From the NCBI GenBank assembly GCA_027079365.1, contig JALWVW010000325.1:1-40621 (forward strand): a DNA stretch of 40,621 bases. Reading direction: 5' to 3'. The notes beneath the pieces are model-generated. The model did no database searches. It saw only the letters and a program-made list of their open reading frames with translations, and was not told the origin of the DNA. The DNA is from Campylobacteraceae bacterium. GTDB lineage: Bacteria; Campylobacterota; Campylobacteria; Campylobacterales; Sulfurovaceae. Below, piece by piece: positions 16,322 through 23,614 of the stretch. The translations under genes and the position numbers were made by a program. Position 1 is the stretch's first letter. Every line of letters starts with the position of its first letter.

Positions 16322-17456
16322 TTTTTGGTATCCTTATTGTATAGGAGAAACCATTTTTTGTACACCTATGCATCTGTGCCTGCAGATCTTCGACCATGAG
16401 GCTGATCAATCGAAAACCAAGCTTTCTTTCTCTTTTTGATTCTGTATTTTCTGTATAGCTATTGCCACTGTCACTATAGGTGTATCGGTAGCCTGCCTGT
16501 TCTTCATGGAGCCCTATTGTGATGTTTTTTGCATTGTCAACAAAAGCATATTTGATAGAGTTGAGTATAAGCTCGTTGCTGATGATACCAATGGATAGCG
16601 CCATATCAAAAGGCATCAATACAATATTGGAATGGATAACTACTTCGATATCATCAGATAGTTCGGTAGCTACAGCAGAAAGTTTTTTCAAGTATTTCTG
16701 CATATGTATAGTCTCAAGGTCATCGTATTTATAGAGGATCTCATGTACCATCGCAATGGTATCTATACGCAGTCTGTTCTTTCGAAAAACCTGCTTGACA
16801 CGACTATCTTTTTCTCTAAGCATCTGCATTCCCAGCATGGAGGAAATGATATTGAGATTGTTTTTCACTCTGTGATGTACCTCTTTTAGGAGTATCCCCT
16901 TTTGTCTATTGGCTGTCTGTAGCTTCCTGTATGATTCGTCTACGGCAAGATGGTAGATGATGCCGAACATAACGATAAGAAATGATGCAATGCCTATCGA
17001 AACAAGTTGTGCACTGTTGGGAAAGTTTTCAATATCGGAAAAGGTAAAATAGGCATGAAGGTACATGGTCACAACAATTATTTGATGGGTGAGGGTATAG
17101 AGCAGTGCCTTCTTGAAGCTTACCAGTAGAAAGTACCCCAGTGGTATAATAATATGATAAACAGAAACGCCAAAATGGTTTGTGTAAAGAAAGATATAAC
17201 TGCCGATGGTACTTGATAGCAGCACAAAGGCGCGACCGGCCTCCATGGTGCCTGTCTGTCTATAGTAGACAATACTTATAAGTATCATGACTGTAAATCC
17301 AGCCTCAATATAGGCATCGATATAGTTTCCTATGAAGGCATCCAATACCATAGCGACAACCATGACACAAAGAAGAATATAATGAAACCCGATTACCAGT
17401 AAATCTTCTTTGTCAAGTCCACTGCTGCATTGTTTGAGATATGTTATCAAATTCAT
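16311..17456 (-). CDS. Membrane histidine kinase with HisKA_2 (HWE-like) phospho-acceptor domain
   Basis: The 381-residue protein has about six TM segments in residues 20-185 and almost no periplasmic loop, so it may sense something in the membrane. A HisKA_2 dimerisation domain follows, with the motif LLKEVHHRVKNNLNIISSMLGMQ, whose first His region is the phospho-acceptor. The C-terminal ATPase domain has IGIISNELILNSIKYAF (N box), YSDSGN, and LGFRLISLMVEDL. This class is typically paired with receiver proteins in an operon, as here. The ATG lies six bases after a TATAAT box and has no ribosome binding site. The FISUMP lipoprotein genes end 38 bases upstream, so some read-through is possible. 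Confidence 0.88.
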   Translation of the reverse strand: MNLITYLKQCSSGLDKEDLLVIGFHYILLCVMVVAMVLDAFIGNYIDAYIEAGFTVMILISIVYYRQTGTMEAGRAFVLLSSTIGSYIFLYTNHFGVSVYHIIIPLGYFLLVSFKKALLYTLTHQIIVVTMYLHAYFTFSDIENFPNSAQLVSIGIASFLIVMFGIIYHLAVDESYRKLQTANRQKGILLKEVHHRVKNNLNIISSMLGMQMLREKDSRVKQVFRKNRLRIDTIAMVHEILYKYDDLETIHMQKYLKKLSAVATELSDDIEVVIHSNIVLMPFDMALSIGIISNELILNSIKYAFVDNAKNITIGLHEEQAGYRYTYSDSGNSYTENTESKRERKLGFRLISLMVEDLQAQMHRCTKNGFSYTIRIPKNET

Positions 17457-17461
17457 ATACC

Positions 17462-17467
17462 ATTATA
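17462..17467 (-). promoter_or_regulatory. -10 box five bases before the kinase ATG (leaderless candidate)
   Basis: TATAAT on the minus strand is followed by GGTAT and the ATG at 17456. Transcription starting about six or seven bases after the box would begin at the start codon itself. No Shine-Dalgarno sequence precedes the ATG. Confidence 0.45.
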
Positions 17468-17494
17468 CATAAATATAAGAAATACTATAACTGT

Positions 17495-18235
17495 CTAGTT
17501 TTTGATGCACCTGATTGGGATGCCATAGGAGGTATTTCCGATAAAGCCCGTTCTGCCCACATCACTAAATGTAAAACCTTTTGCCTGCACACCACTGTCG
17601 TTGACAATAAAATCACTAGACCATATTTTGGCTTGCGCTTCATCTCCCAGTAGAGAACCACCAAACGGCCATCTTACTCCTGATGAGGGGAGTTTTATAA
17701 AACTTTCAAATACAGCAAGATTGCTTGTGCTCCGGCTGGGAACCTCCTCGAAGATCTCATTGAATGTCGGGACTCTGAACCCATCAGGGCAGACAGAAGA
17801 GCCGTCTTTGCGATCCCAATACGCCTTGCGTTTAGTGCCATTTTCATCGTCTGTCGTCCATCCTGTACCACCTATAACAAACTTGCTTCCGGTTGATTCT
17901 ATATCGCCAATCTCAGTATCCTGGGTGGATGAACCTATCTTCTCATGCCCGTCTGATCCTCTTCCCCACTGGTAATAGTCTCCGTAGCAGGAGACGTCAT
18001 CAAAGCTTTCACAGGCTTGCTCAGCTCCTAGGTTTCTGTCCAGCCATGTTCTGTTTGTCTCCGGGGATTTCACAGTCTTGTATGTAAAATCCTTGTGGGT
18101 TATAGTGATGATATCACTTGCACCACCTGTGCCACCGGAAGACTCTTCATTGGAGCTGCCTCCACCCCCACAACCCATGACTAGCAGTGTGGTTGCTGCA
18201 CCTATGATAAATCTATTCTTGTGTAACTGTAACAT
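17495..18235 (-). CDS. FISUMP-domain lipoprotein (246 aa)
   Basis: A lipoprotein signal peptide (TLLVMGC, Cys22 lipidated) is followed by a Gly/Ser-rich linker and one FISUMP module (Fibrobacter succinogenes major paralogous domain). Its marks are YKTVKSPETNRTWLDRNLGA, CYGDYYQWGRGSDGHE, CPDGFRVPTFNEI, FIKLPSSG and the closing IPIRCIKN. Four Cys are conserved between the modules here and probably form two disulfides. The domain is a C-type-lectin-like or FGE-like surface fold of unknown ligand. A strong AAGGAG precedes the ATG. It follows the larger FISUMP gene after 23 bases and is in the same operon. Confidence 0.85.
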   Translation of the reverse strand: MLQLHKNRFIIGAATTLLVMGCGGGGSSNEESSGGTGGASDIITITHKDFTYKTVKSPETNRTWLDRNLGAEQACESFDDVSCYGDYYQWGRGSDGHEKIGSSTQDTEIGDIESTGSKFVIGGTGWTTDDENGTKRKAYWDRKDGSSVCPDGFRVPTFNEIFEEVPSRSTSNLAVFESFIKLPSSGVRWPFGGSLLGDEAQAKIWSSDFIVNDSGVQAKGFTFSDVGRTGFIGNTSYGIPIRCIKN

Positions 18236-18258
18236 ATAAAACTCCTTTTATTTTTTGT

Positions 18259-20718
18259 TTAGTCTTTGATGCACCTGACATTGATGCCATACATGGCATA
18301 CACCGCCTGCGCAGTAATATAGCTTACCGGGTACCCGGTATTTTTGGAGAACTGTAGACTCATAGGTTTGGATGTGCCGTTGTTGTCCAAGGTATTGGCA
18401 TAGACAGAGCCCCTTCTTGCTCTGGTGTCATTGGGGTTAAACAGTCCACGTGTCCTCTCTTCGCCAGAAGGAAGCTTCAAGAAACTTTCAAAGACAGCAG
18501 AAGCATCTATGAGCCCTACTGATATCGTTTCGAGACGCAGTTCATTTATACTTGGTACTCTGTATCCTGTCGGACATATAGAACTACCGTCTGTTTTGGC
18601 CCATCTCTCCATCCGTCTTGTCCCGTTAGCATCATCTGTTGTCCAATCGGAAGCACCAATATCCTTGATGAAAAATTTCAATCCTGGATGATCAATATCG
18701 GCGATAGGTGTTTTCGTATATCTGGATGTCGGTATCTGATGTCCGTCTGTTCCTCTGCCCCATTGATAGTAGTCCCCAAAGCAGCTTGCGTCATCATAAC
18801 TTGTGCATAGACGAGAGGCTCCGAGATTTCTGTCAAGCCATACTCTGCCTGTATGCGGCGAGATGACAGTACCATATCCTATACCATTGTGTGTCATCTC
18901 TATGGTTTCATCTGCATCAAGTATGTTGATTGTGATAGTCTGTCTCGTTTCCTGCATGGTAGCATCTGTGACTATGGCGACAAAGCTGTAGGTTGTTTTC
19001 CCGCTTTCAAAGTCTGGAAGATCGATAAAGGTCACCACTCCTGTCTGGCTGTGCACCTGAAATAGGGAGGCATCATCTCCCTCCAGTGTATAGTGAACAT
19101 AGGTTTCTGAAGCAGCATGCAGTGTCATGGCTATACTGCTGTTTTCGAGTACATTTACTGAGCTTGGCGATGTGAATGCCAGTGGTATTTCAGCATTGTT
19201 GTCTAATATTTTGACTGTAACATTTTGTTCCCCTCTGTTTCCGCTGCTGTCTGTAGCGACTGCGGTAAAATGATAGCTAGGCTTCTGTTCATAATCAGGT
19301 GTATTCTCAAACTCTACTACACCAGTCAATGCATCTATACTGAAGCTGCCAGCATCGGTACCTTCTATGGTAAAGTGTAATGCACTCTGGTCAGTAGCGA
19401 CAACAGTAAATGAAGCTGAAGTATTATTCTCCTTGACTTGGAAAGTTGAAGGAGAGGTGAAGACCGGTATTTGTGTATCAGGAATATGCTGTATGCACCG
19501 TATGGGAAGCCCTCTGCTTCTTACTGCATTGTCCTTATAGGCTCTGCTACTGAGAAAACTCAGGTGCATAGCATGTGATCCCTCTACTGAGTTGACCCAC
19601 AGTGAAGCGACAGCCCCCGGATACACTGTACCGTCTCTATAGGCTCTATATCCGGAGGAGGGTAGCTTCAAGAAGCTTGCAAATGCGGCCAGATTAGAGT
19701 TTGTGGGGCTTTGCAGTGCGGTGGTTTCTGCCTCCAGTTCTTTCAGGATAGGTACCCTGAAGCCAGCAGGACATACCGTACTGCCATCTGTCATTGCCCA
19801 GACTGACTGGCGCAATACCCCCTCGGTGTCTGTACTGAGCCAGTCAGCGCTACCAGTGACAAAATTATCACTGCTCGCAGTAAGTTCGTCTTCCTGAGTC
19901 TGTGTTGTTGCAGAGGATGCCGTCTCGTGTCCGTCTGCCATTCTTCCCCATTGAAAATAATCTCCATAGCAGCTGATATCATCATGGGCAATACAGTCAA
20001 AGGAGGCACCAATATTTCTGTCCAGCCATACTCTGCCTGTGTGGGGTGAAACAACAGTATTGTACTCTGTATCACGATATATGATCTCTGCACTCTCTTC
20101 TCTGTCCAGGATAGTGATGGTGATAAGTACCTGTACACTTATAACGCCGGATGCATATTCTGCTGTAGCATAAAACTGATAAGATCTTTTCCGCTCATAG
20201 TCTGGTGCTTTGCGAAATACTACCAGACCTGTAGTTGTATTGAGGTCAAAGTATTTTGTATCTAGATCATAGATGTGGTAGTAGACCGTATCTTTACCTA
20301 TGGCAAACAGTTTAATAGCCGTTATGTTGTTCTCGTAGACACTTACGTTATTTTCGGAGATCATAATGGGAATATCGATGACAAGCTTAAATTTATCGAT
20401 GAGAGATTGTATTTTGTCACTGTTGTTGACATCCTCTGCTGTCAGTCCGCTTATGATGCGGTTGATATCCTCCAGATTCTCCTCATCGACACCTGAGACA
20501 CCCGCATCTCGATAATCCTGTACTTGAGGGATATCAGAATTGCTGCCGTTGCTTATGGCATATACTTTGATCTTCCCTATGGCTGTCTCCCGGACTTCTC
20601 CCTGTGAGGGCTGGTGTGTGCTGCTGTTCTCGTCCAGATCTATGCCGCCACCACAGGCGGTCAGTGCGATAGCAACTGCTGCTGCGGCAAGTAAGTCTCT
20701 TATTTTGGCTGAGATCAT
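18259..20718 (-). CDS. Large lipoprotein with cadherin-like repeats and two FISUMP domains (819 aa)
   Basis: The signal peptide ends in the lipobox LTAC (Cys22). Residues 30-115 are a linker. Three cadherin-like repeats are seen at about 115-205, 415-505 and 510-605, each with a VxENN or VLENS start, a DxxTGxVxF core and a closing VxILD. Two FISUMP modules (about 210-410 and 610-819) share VVSPHTGRVWLDRN, C(Y/F)GDY(F/Y)QWGR, CP(A/T)G(F/Y)RVP and a final RCI. The layout is cadherin-FISUMP-cadherin-cadherin-FISUMP. It is probably an outer-membrane or surface-exposed protein for adhesion or ligand binding, which is inference. AAAGGAG lies before the ATG and a minus-strand TATAAT lies at 20756-20751. 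A regulator-site-like array lies further upstream at 20867-20892. Confidence 0.85.
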   Translation of the reverse strand: MISAKIRDLLAAAAVAIALTACGGGIDLDENSSTHQPSQGEVRETAIGKIKVYAISNGSNSDIPQVQDYRDAGVSGVDEENLEDINRIISGLTAEDVNNSDKIQSLIDKFKLVIDIPIMISENNVSVYENNITAIKLFAIGKDTVYYHIYDLDTKYFDLNTTTGLVVFRKAPDYERKRSYQFYATAEYASGVISVQVLITITILDREESAEIIYRDTEYNTVVSPHTGRVWLDRNIGASFDCIAHDDISCYGDYFQWGRMADGHETASSATTQTQEDELTASSDNFVTGSADWLSTDTEGVLRQSVWAMTDGSTVCPAGFRVPILKELEAETTALQSPTNSNLAAFASFLKLPSSGYRAYRDGTVYPGAVASLWVNSVEGSHAMHLSFLSSRAYKDNAVRSRGLPIRCIQHIPDTQIPVFTSPSTFQVKENNTSASFTVVATDQSALHFTIEGTDAGSFSIDALTGVVEFENTPDYEQKPSYHFTAVATDSSGNRGEQNVTVKILDNNAEIPLAFTSPSSVNVLENSSIAMTLHAASETYVHYTLEGDDASLFQVHSQTGVVTFIDLPDFESGKTTYSFVAIVTDATMQETRQTITINILDADETIEMTHNGIGYGTVISPHTGRVWLDRNLGASRLCTSYDDASCFGDYYQWGRGTDGHQIPTSRYTKTPIADIDHPGLKFFIKDIGASDWTTDDANGTRRMERWAKTDGSSICPTGYRVPSINELRLETISVGLIDASAVFESFLKLPSGEERTRGLFNPNDTRARRGSVYANTLDNNGTSKPMSLQFSKNTGYPVSYITAQAVYAMYGINVRCIKD

Positions 20719-20750
20719 CTTTTCTCCTTTATAAAAAGTTATATATAGAA

Positions 20751-20756
20751 ATTATA
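20751..20756 (-). promoter_or_regulatory. -10 box for the FISUMP lipoprotein operon
   Basis: TATAAT on the minus strand lies about 33 bases before the ATG at 20718, in a very AT-rich stretch. AAAGGAG follows at a normal distance from the start. This promoter would drive both FISUMP lipoprotein genes. Confidence 0.4.
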
Positions 20757-20866
20757 TATGTTAATTTGTGACATGGATGTAACAGATGTATTTCTCAGCA
20801 TTGCATTGACTGAAGGGTAGACAAGACACCTTTTTATCCTTTAACACAGTTTTCATAGATACAGCA

Positions 20867-20892
20867 TGGCACAAGAGTGTCACGAAGTGTCA
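20867..20892. promoter_or_regulatory. Putative response-regulator operator, upstream of FISUMP operon
   Basis: On the plus strand two perfect GTGTCA half-sites (20877-20882 and 20887-20892) are separated by CGAA, a 10-bp period. An inverted, one-mismatch half-site TGGCAC (20867-20872) precedes them. Over 28 bases this site differs from the one at 22796-22823 at only two positions. Direct repeats with a helical-turn period are typical for OmpR/PhoB-family regulators. The likely binder is the regulator at 22850. Confidence 0.6.
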
Positions 20893-20938
20893 TTGTGGGG
20901 AAATGTGTTGAGGGGGTTAAGGTGTACTTTGGGATGGT

Positions 20939-20972
20939 CAATACACTAGCCACTATACTGGCTAGTGTATTG
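20939..20972. terminator. Strong 13-bp hairpin after the type 3 repeat lipoprotein gene
   Basis: Two perfect 13-base arms (CAATACACTAGCC and its complement) flank an 8-base loop. The hairpin starts 17 bases after the stop of the minus-strand gene that ends at 20990. No T-run follows on the minus strand, so it is not a classic intrinsic terminator. It may protect the 3' end of the message, act as a weak terminator, or be a protein-binding site. Confidence 0.45.
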
Positions 20973-20989
20973 GGGAAGCGTACTTTGGT

Positions 20990-22726
20990 TTATTGTACGG
21001 TTGGATCGGTTGGGGCAGTATCTGTGTTATCAGGCACGCCATCACCGTCTGTATCTGCTTTGAGAGGGTCAGTTTCTCCGGCATCGACTACACCGTTGGC
21101 ATTGATATCCTCTGCACCATCAGGCAGACTATCACCATCCGTATCTGCCACTCTCGGATCGGTTTCTCCTGCATCAACGGTTGCGTTATTGTTTCTGTTT
21201 TCCTGTCCGTCACTCATACCATCACTATCCGTATCGAAATTCGTCGGGTCAGTACCCATCTGGAACTCTATGAGGTTGGCGACACCATCACCATCTGCGT
21301 CTTTCATGTCATCTGTAGTGCCGGTTGCACCAGTATCTGAAAGTGTGTCATTGGTTCCCAGCAGTGTCTCTTGAGCCAGTGTGAGCCCATCACTATCACT
21401 GTCATCAGCGCCATTGGTTACAGGATCATTAGGATTATTCGGATTGGTGCTAAATGTGGTCACTTCTGCACCATCACTAAGACCATCTCCATCGCTGTCT
21501 GCATTGGTCGGACTTGTACCGCCCAGTACCTCTTGCGCATTGGTGAGTCCATCATGGTCATCGTCATTGGCACCATTTGCTGTAGGAGAGTTGGCATCCA
21601 GCGGATTGGTAGGTGGTGTGGCTGCGATCTCTGCAGCATCAGTGATACCGTCATTGTCGTCATCTGGATCAATATTGTTACCCAGACCATCACCGTCGGT
21701 GTCTCTCCAGTCAGCTGCATTGAGTGGGAAGGCATCATTGGTGTCTGCAATACCGTCACCGTCATCATCCAAGTCAAAGTAGTTGGTGATACCATCAAGA
21801 TCTGTGTCTGCACATTCACCGCTTACTGTTGGACTGTTGGCATCGCTGGGATTGCTGCTGATAGAGGCTTCAAAGGGGTCGCTTAGGCAGTCTCCGTCTG
21901 TATCAGCATATACCATATTGAGAGGATCAGTGTCGCTGCTGTCTGGGATGCCGTCATTATCGTCATCCATGTCAGCACCATCCATAGTGCCATCACCATC
22001 TGTGTCAGCATTTCCATTGGTCTGTGGAGAGTTGAAGTCTGTTGGATCACTGCCTGCTGCTGCTTCCTGCGCATTGGTAAGTCCGTCAGCATCTGCATCA
22101 GCGCCTCCATTGACCGTAGGTACATTCACATCTGTAGGATCACTGTCCATACTATCGTTGAGTCCATCTCCATCTGTGTCGGGCACTGCAGCACTGGTGC
22201 CAGCCATGGCTTCCTGTGCATTGGTAAGTCCATCACCATCTGGATCTGCATCCCCAGCAGCTGTCGGATCATTTGCGTCATAAGGATTGGTTCCGTTTGT
22301 TGTCTCATCGGCATCACTGATTCCATCAAAGTCGCTGTCTGGTGATACCTGCACAGTGATCGTAACTGTAGCTGTATTGGAGCTGTCACCATCATCATCA
22401 TCAACGGTGTAGGTAAAGGTATCTGTACCTACAAAGCCGGAATTTGGGGTATAGGTGACCATACCAGCAGCTGTAGGTGCAGAGAGGCCACCACTGGCAG
22501 GTGTGCTTACGATCACCACAGTAGCCGCATCGACAGTGCCATCACTGTCTGTGTCATTGGCTACTACATTGATCGCAACAGCAGTACCAGCAGAGGTGGT
22601 TGCTGTATCGTTGGCAGCTACAGGTGCAATGTTGCCACCACCGCCACCGCCGCCACCGCCACCGCCACAGCCGGTTAGTATCAGCATGCTTGATGCAATG
22701 GTCGAGAGAAGTATATGATTTTTCAT
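20990..22726 (-). CDS. Lipoprotein with Ig/cadherin-like domain and thrombospondin type 3 calcium-binding repeats (578 aa)
   Basis: The signal peptide ends in LTGC (Cys20), followed directly by 11 Gly. Residues 32-125 form a bacterial cadherin/Ig-like module (NDTATTSAGTAVAINVVANDTDSDG, GMVTYTPNSGFVGTDTFTYTVDD). Residues 130-578 are many thrombospondin type 3-like repeats of the DxDxDGxxD type (DTDGDGLNDSMDSDPTD, DADADGLTNAQEAAAGSDPTD), which bind calcium in chains and make a stiff rod. The protein is strongly acidic. It is probably lipid-anchored and calcium-stabilised on the cell surface. AAAGGAT precedes the ATG. A possible minus-strand TAAAAT box is at 22757-22752 and an operator-like array lies at 22797-22822. 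Long frames on the opposite strand are by-products of the repeats. Confidence 0.88.
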   Translation of the reverse strand: MKNHILLSTIASSMLILTGCGGGGGGGGGGGNIAPVAANDTATTSAGTAVAINVVANDTDSDGTVDAATVVIVSTPASGGLSAPTAAGMVTYTPNSGFVGTDTFTYTVDDDDGDSSNTATVTITVQVSPDSDFDGISDADETTNGTNPYDANDPTAAGDADPDGDGLTNAQEAMAGTSAAVPDTDGDGLNDSMDSDPTDVNVPTVNGGADADADGLTNAQEAAAGSDPTDFNSPQTNGNADTDGDGTMDGADMDDDNDGIPDSSDTDPLNMVYADTDGDCLSDPFEASISSNPSDANSPTVSGECADTDLDGITNYFDLDDDGDGIADTNDAFPLNAADWRDTDGDGLGNNIDPDDDNDGITDAAEIAATPPTNPLDANSPTANGANDDDHDGLTNAQEVLGGTSPTNADSDGDGLSDGAEVTTFSTNPNNPNDPVTNGADDSDSDGLTLAQETLLGTNDTLSDTGATGTTDDMKDADGDGVANLIEFQMGTDPTNFDTDSDGMSDGQENRNNNATVDAGETDPRVADTDGDSLPDGAEDINANGVVDAGETDPLKADTDGDGVPDNTDTAPTDPTVQ

Positions 22727-22796
22727 AAGATATCCTTTATGTTAAAATAGAATTTTAAAGCCACCGAAGGGGCACATCGCTTTTGATGCTGAAGTA

Positions 22797-22822
22797 TGAC
22801 ACAGGAGTGTCACGAAGTGTCA
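22797..22822. promoter_or_regulatory. Putative response-regulator operator, upstream of type 3 repeat lipoprotein
   Basis: On the plus strand, TGACAC (22797-22802) is followed by AGGA, then GTGTCA (22807-22812), CGAA and GTGTCA (22817-22822). So one half-site is inverted and two are direct repeats, all on a 10-bp period. It lies about 70-95 bases upstream of the minus-strand lipoprotein start and just past the end of the response regulator gene. It nearly duplicates the site at 20867-20892. Confidence 0.6.
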
Positions 22823-22849
22823 TGTGGATAAAAAGAGGGTATTGTGGGG

Positions 22850-23533
22850 CTACTTGAGCCGGTATCCTTTGCCATAGATACTGTCGATGCAGCCAGAGGG
22901 GAGTTTTTTGCGTAGGAGGCTAACCTGGTTTTTGACTGAGCCCAGTGAGATATCTCTCTCCCAGGCATCTTCCCAGAGTATGACCATAATATCTTCGTAG
23001 CAGACGAGCTCCGTTCTTTTATCTATAAGGAGTGCGAGAAGCTTGTACTCTTTTGCGGTAAGTGTCACCACTTTGCCGTGGAGATAGAGGATCTCTTCTT
23101 GCTTGTCCCATTGGCATTTGTGAGAGAGGGAAATAAAGCGCTTGGAGTCTTGGCTAAGCTCATTGGCTAGAAGCTGCATGGTCTCCTTGAAGGCCTTTGG
23201 CGTGATGGGCTTGATGAGGTATTTGGTCAGTTTGAGCTCTGTTGCGGTCAGAAGTTTCTCCTGTTCGGTATGTGCTGTGAGCATGATGATCTTGACACTT
23301 TTGTTGTCTTGACGGATCTCTTTAGCGACACTGAGCCCATCGATATAGGGAAGGTTGATATCCAGCAGTACCACATCGGGATGATATTTTTCATAGGAGG
23401 CTATCGCCTGGGCACCATCATCTGCTGTATAGACGGTACCAAAGAACTCCTGCAGGTACTCCACGAGATTGGCCTGGATATCCGGCTCATCCTCTACATA
23501 GAGGATAGTGTTATCTTTGAGTATCTCTAGCAT
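22850..23533 (-). CDS. Response regulator, OmpR-type (receiver plus winged helix)
   Basis: The start at 23533 is chosen because GGAG lies five bases before this ATG and the receiver begins a few residues later; a 48-base longer reading would place the operator-like site inside the gene. The 227 residues have ILYVEDEPD, phospho-acceptor Asp58 in VVLLDINLPYIDG, the Thr of MLTAHT and the Lys of YLIKPITP. The C-terminal winged helix shows VTLTAKEYKLLALLID, WERDISLGSVKNQVSLLRKKL and IYGKGYRLK. A kinase gene lies 81 bases upstream. A minus-strand TATACT box (23556-23551) and an operator-like pair (23580-23565) lie in that gap, so the gene can have its own, probably self-regulated promoter. Confidence 0.92.
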   Translation of the reverse strand: MLEILKDNTILYVEDEPDIQANLVEYLQEFFGTVYTADDGAQAIASYEKYHPDVVLLDINLPYIDGLSVAKEIRQDNKSVKIIMLTAHTEQEKLLTATELKLTKYLIKPITPKAFKETMQLLANELSQDSKRFISLSHKCQWDKQEEILYLHGKVVTLTAKEYKLLALLIDKRTELVCYEDIMVILWEDAWERDISLGSVKNQVSLLRKKLPSGCIDSIYGKGYRLK

Positions 23534-23550
23534 GAGGTCTCCTTTTTTCA

Positions 23551-23580
23551 AGTATATCCAGAAAGTGTCATGAACCGTCA
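23551..23580 (-). promoter_or_regulatory. Promoter and putative autoregulatory operator of the response regulator
   Basis: On the minus strand TGACGG (23580-23575), TTCA and TGACAC (23570-23565) form a 10-bp direct repeat matching the two lipoprotein operators (one half-site perfect, one with two changes). Eight bases later comes a TATACT box (23556-23551). The repeat sits where a -35 box would be, fitting activation, or repression by overlap. The ATG at 23533 follows. Confidence 0.55.
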
Positions 23581-23614
23581 CTATTCTGCTGCGAATGATA
23601 TATCTAGAACATCT

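Noticed and set aside
20760..20835. A 23-codon Cys-containing frame upstream of the large FISUMP gene with a ribosome-binding-like AAAGGA
   Set aside because: Too short, no similarity seen, and it lies within the leader and control region.
22635..22672. GGC/GGT repeat as an on/off phase-variation tract
   Set aside because: The unit is three bases within the frame, so slippage would change Gly number but not switch the gene off.
20877..22718. Several long plus-strand frames opposite the type 3 repeat lipoprotein gene
   Set aside because: They are Ser/Pro/Val or Thr/Ile-rich and mirror the repetitive GAT/GGT codons of the minus-strand gene; that gene has a signal peptide, ribosome binding site and clear domains.
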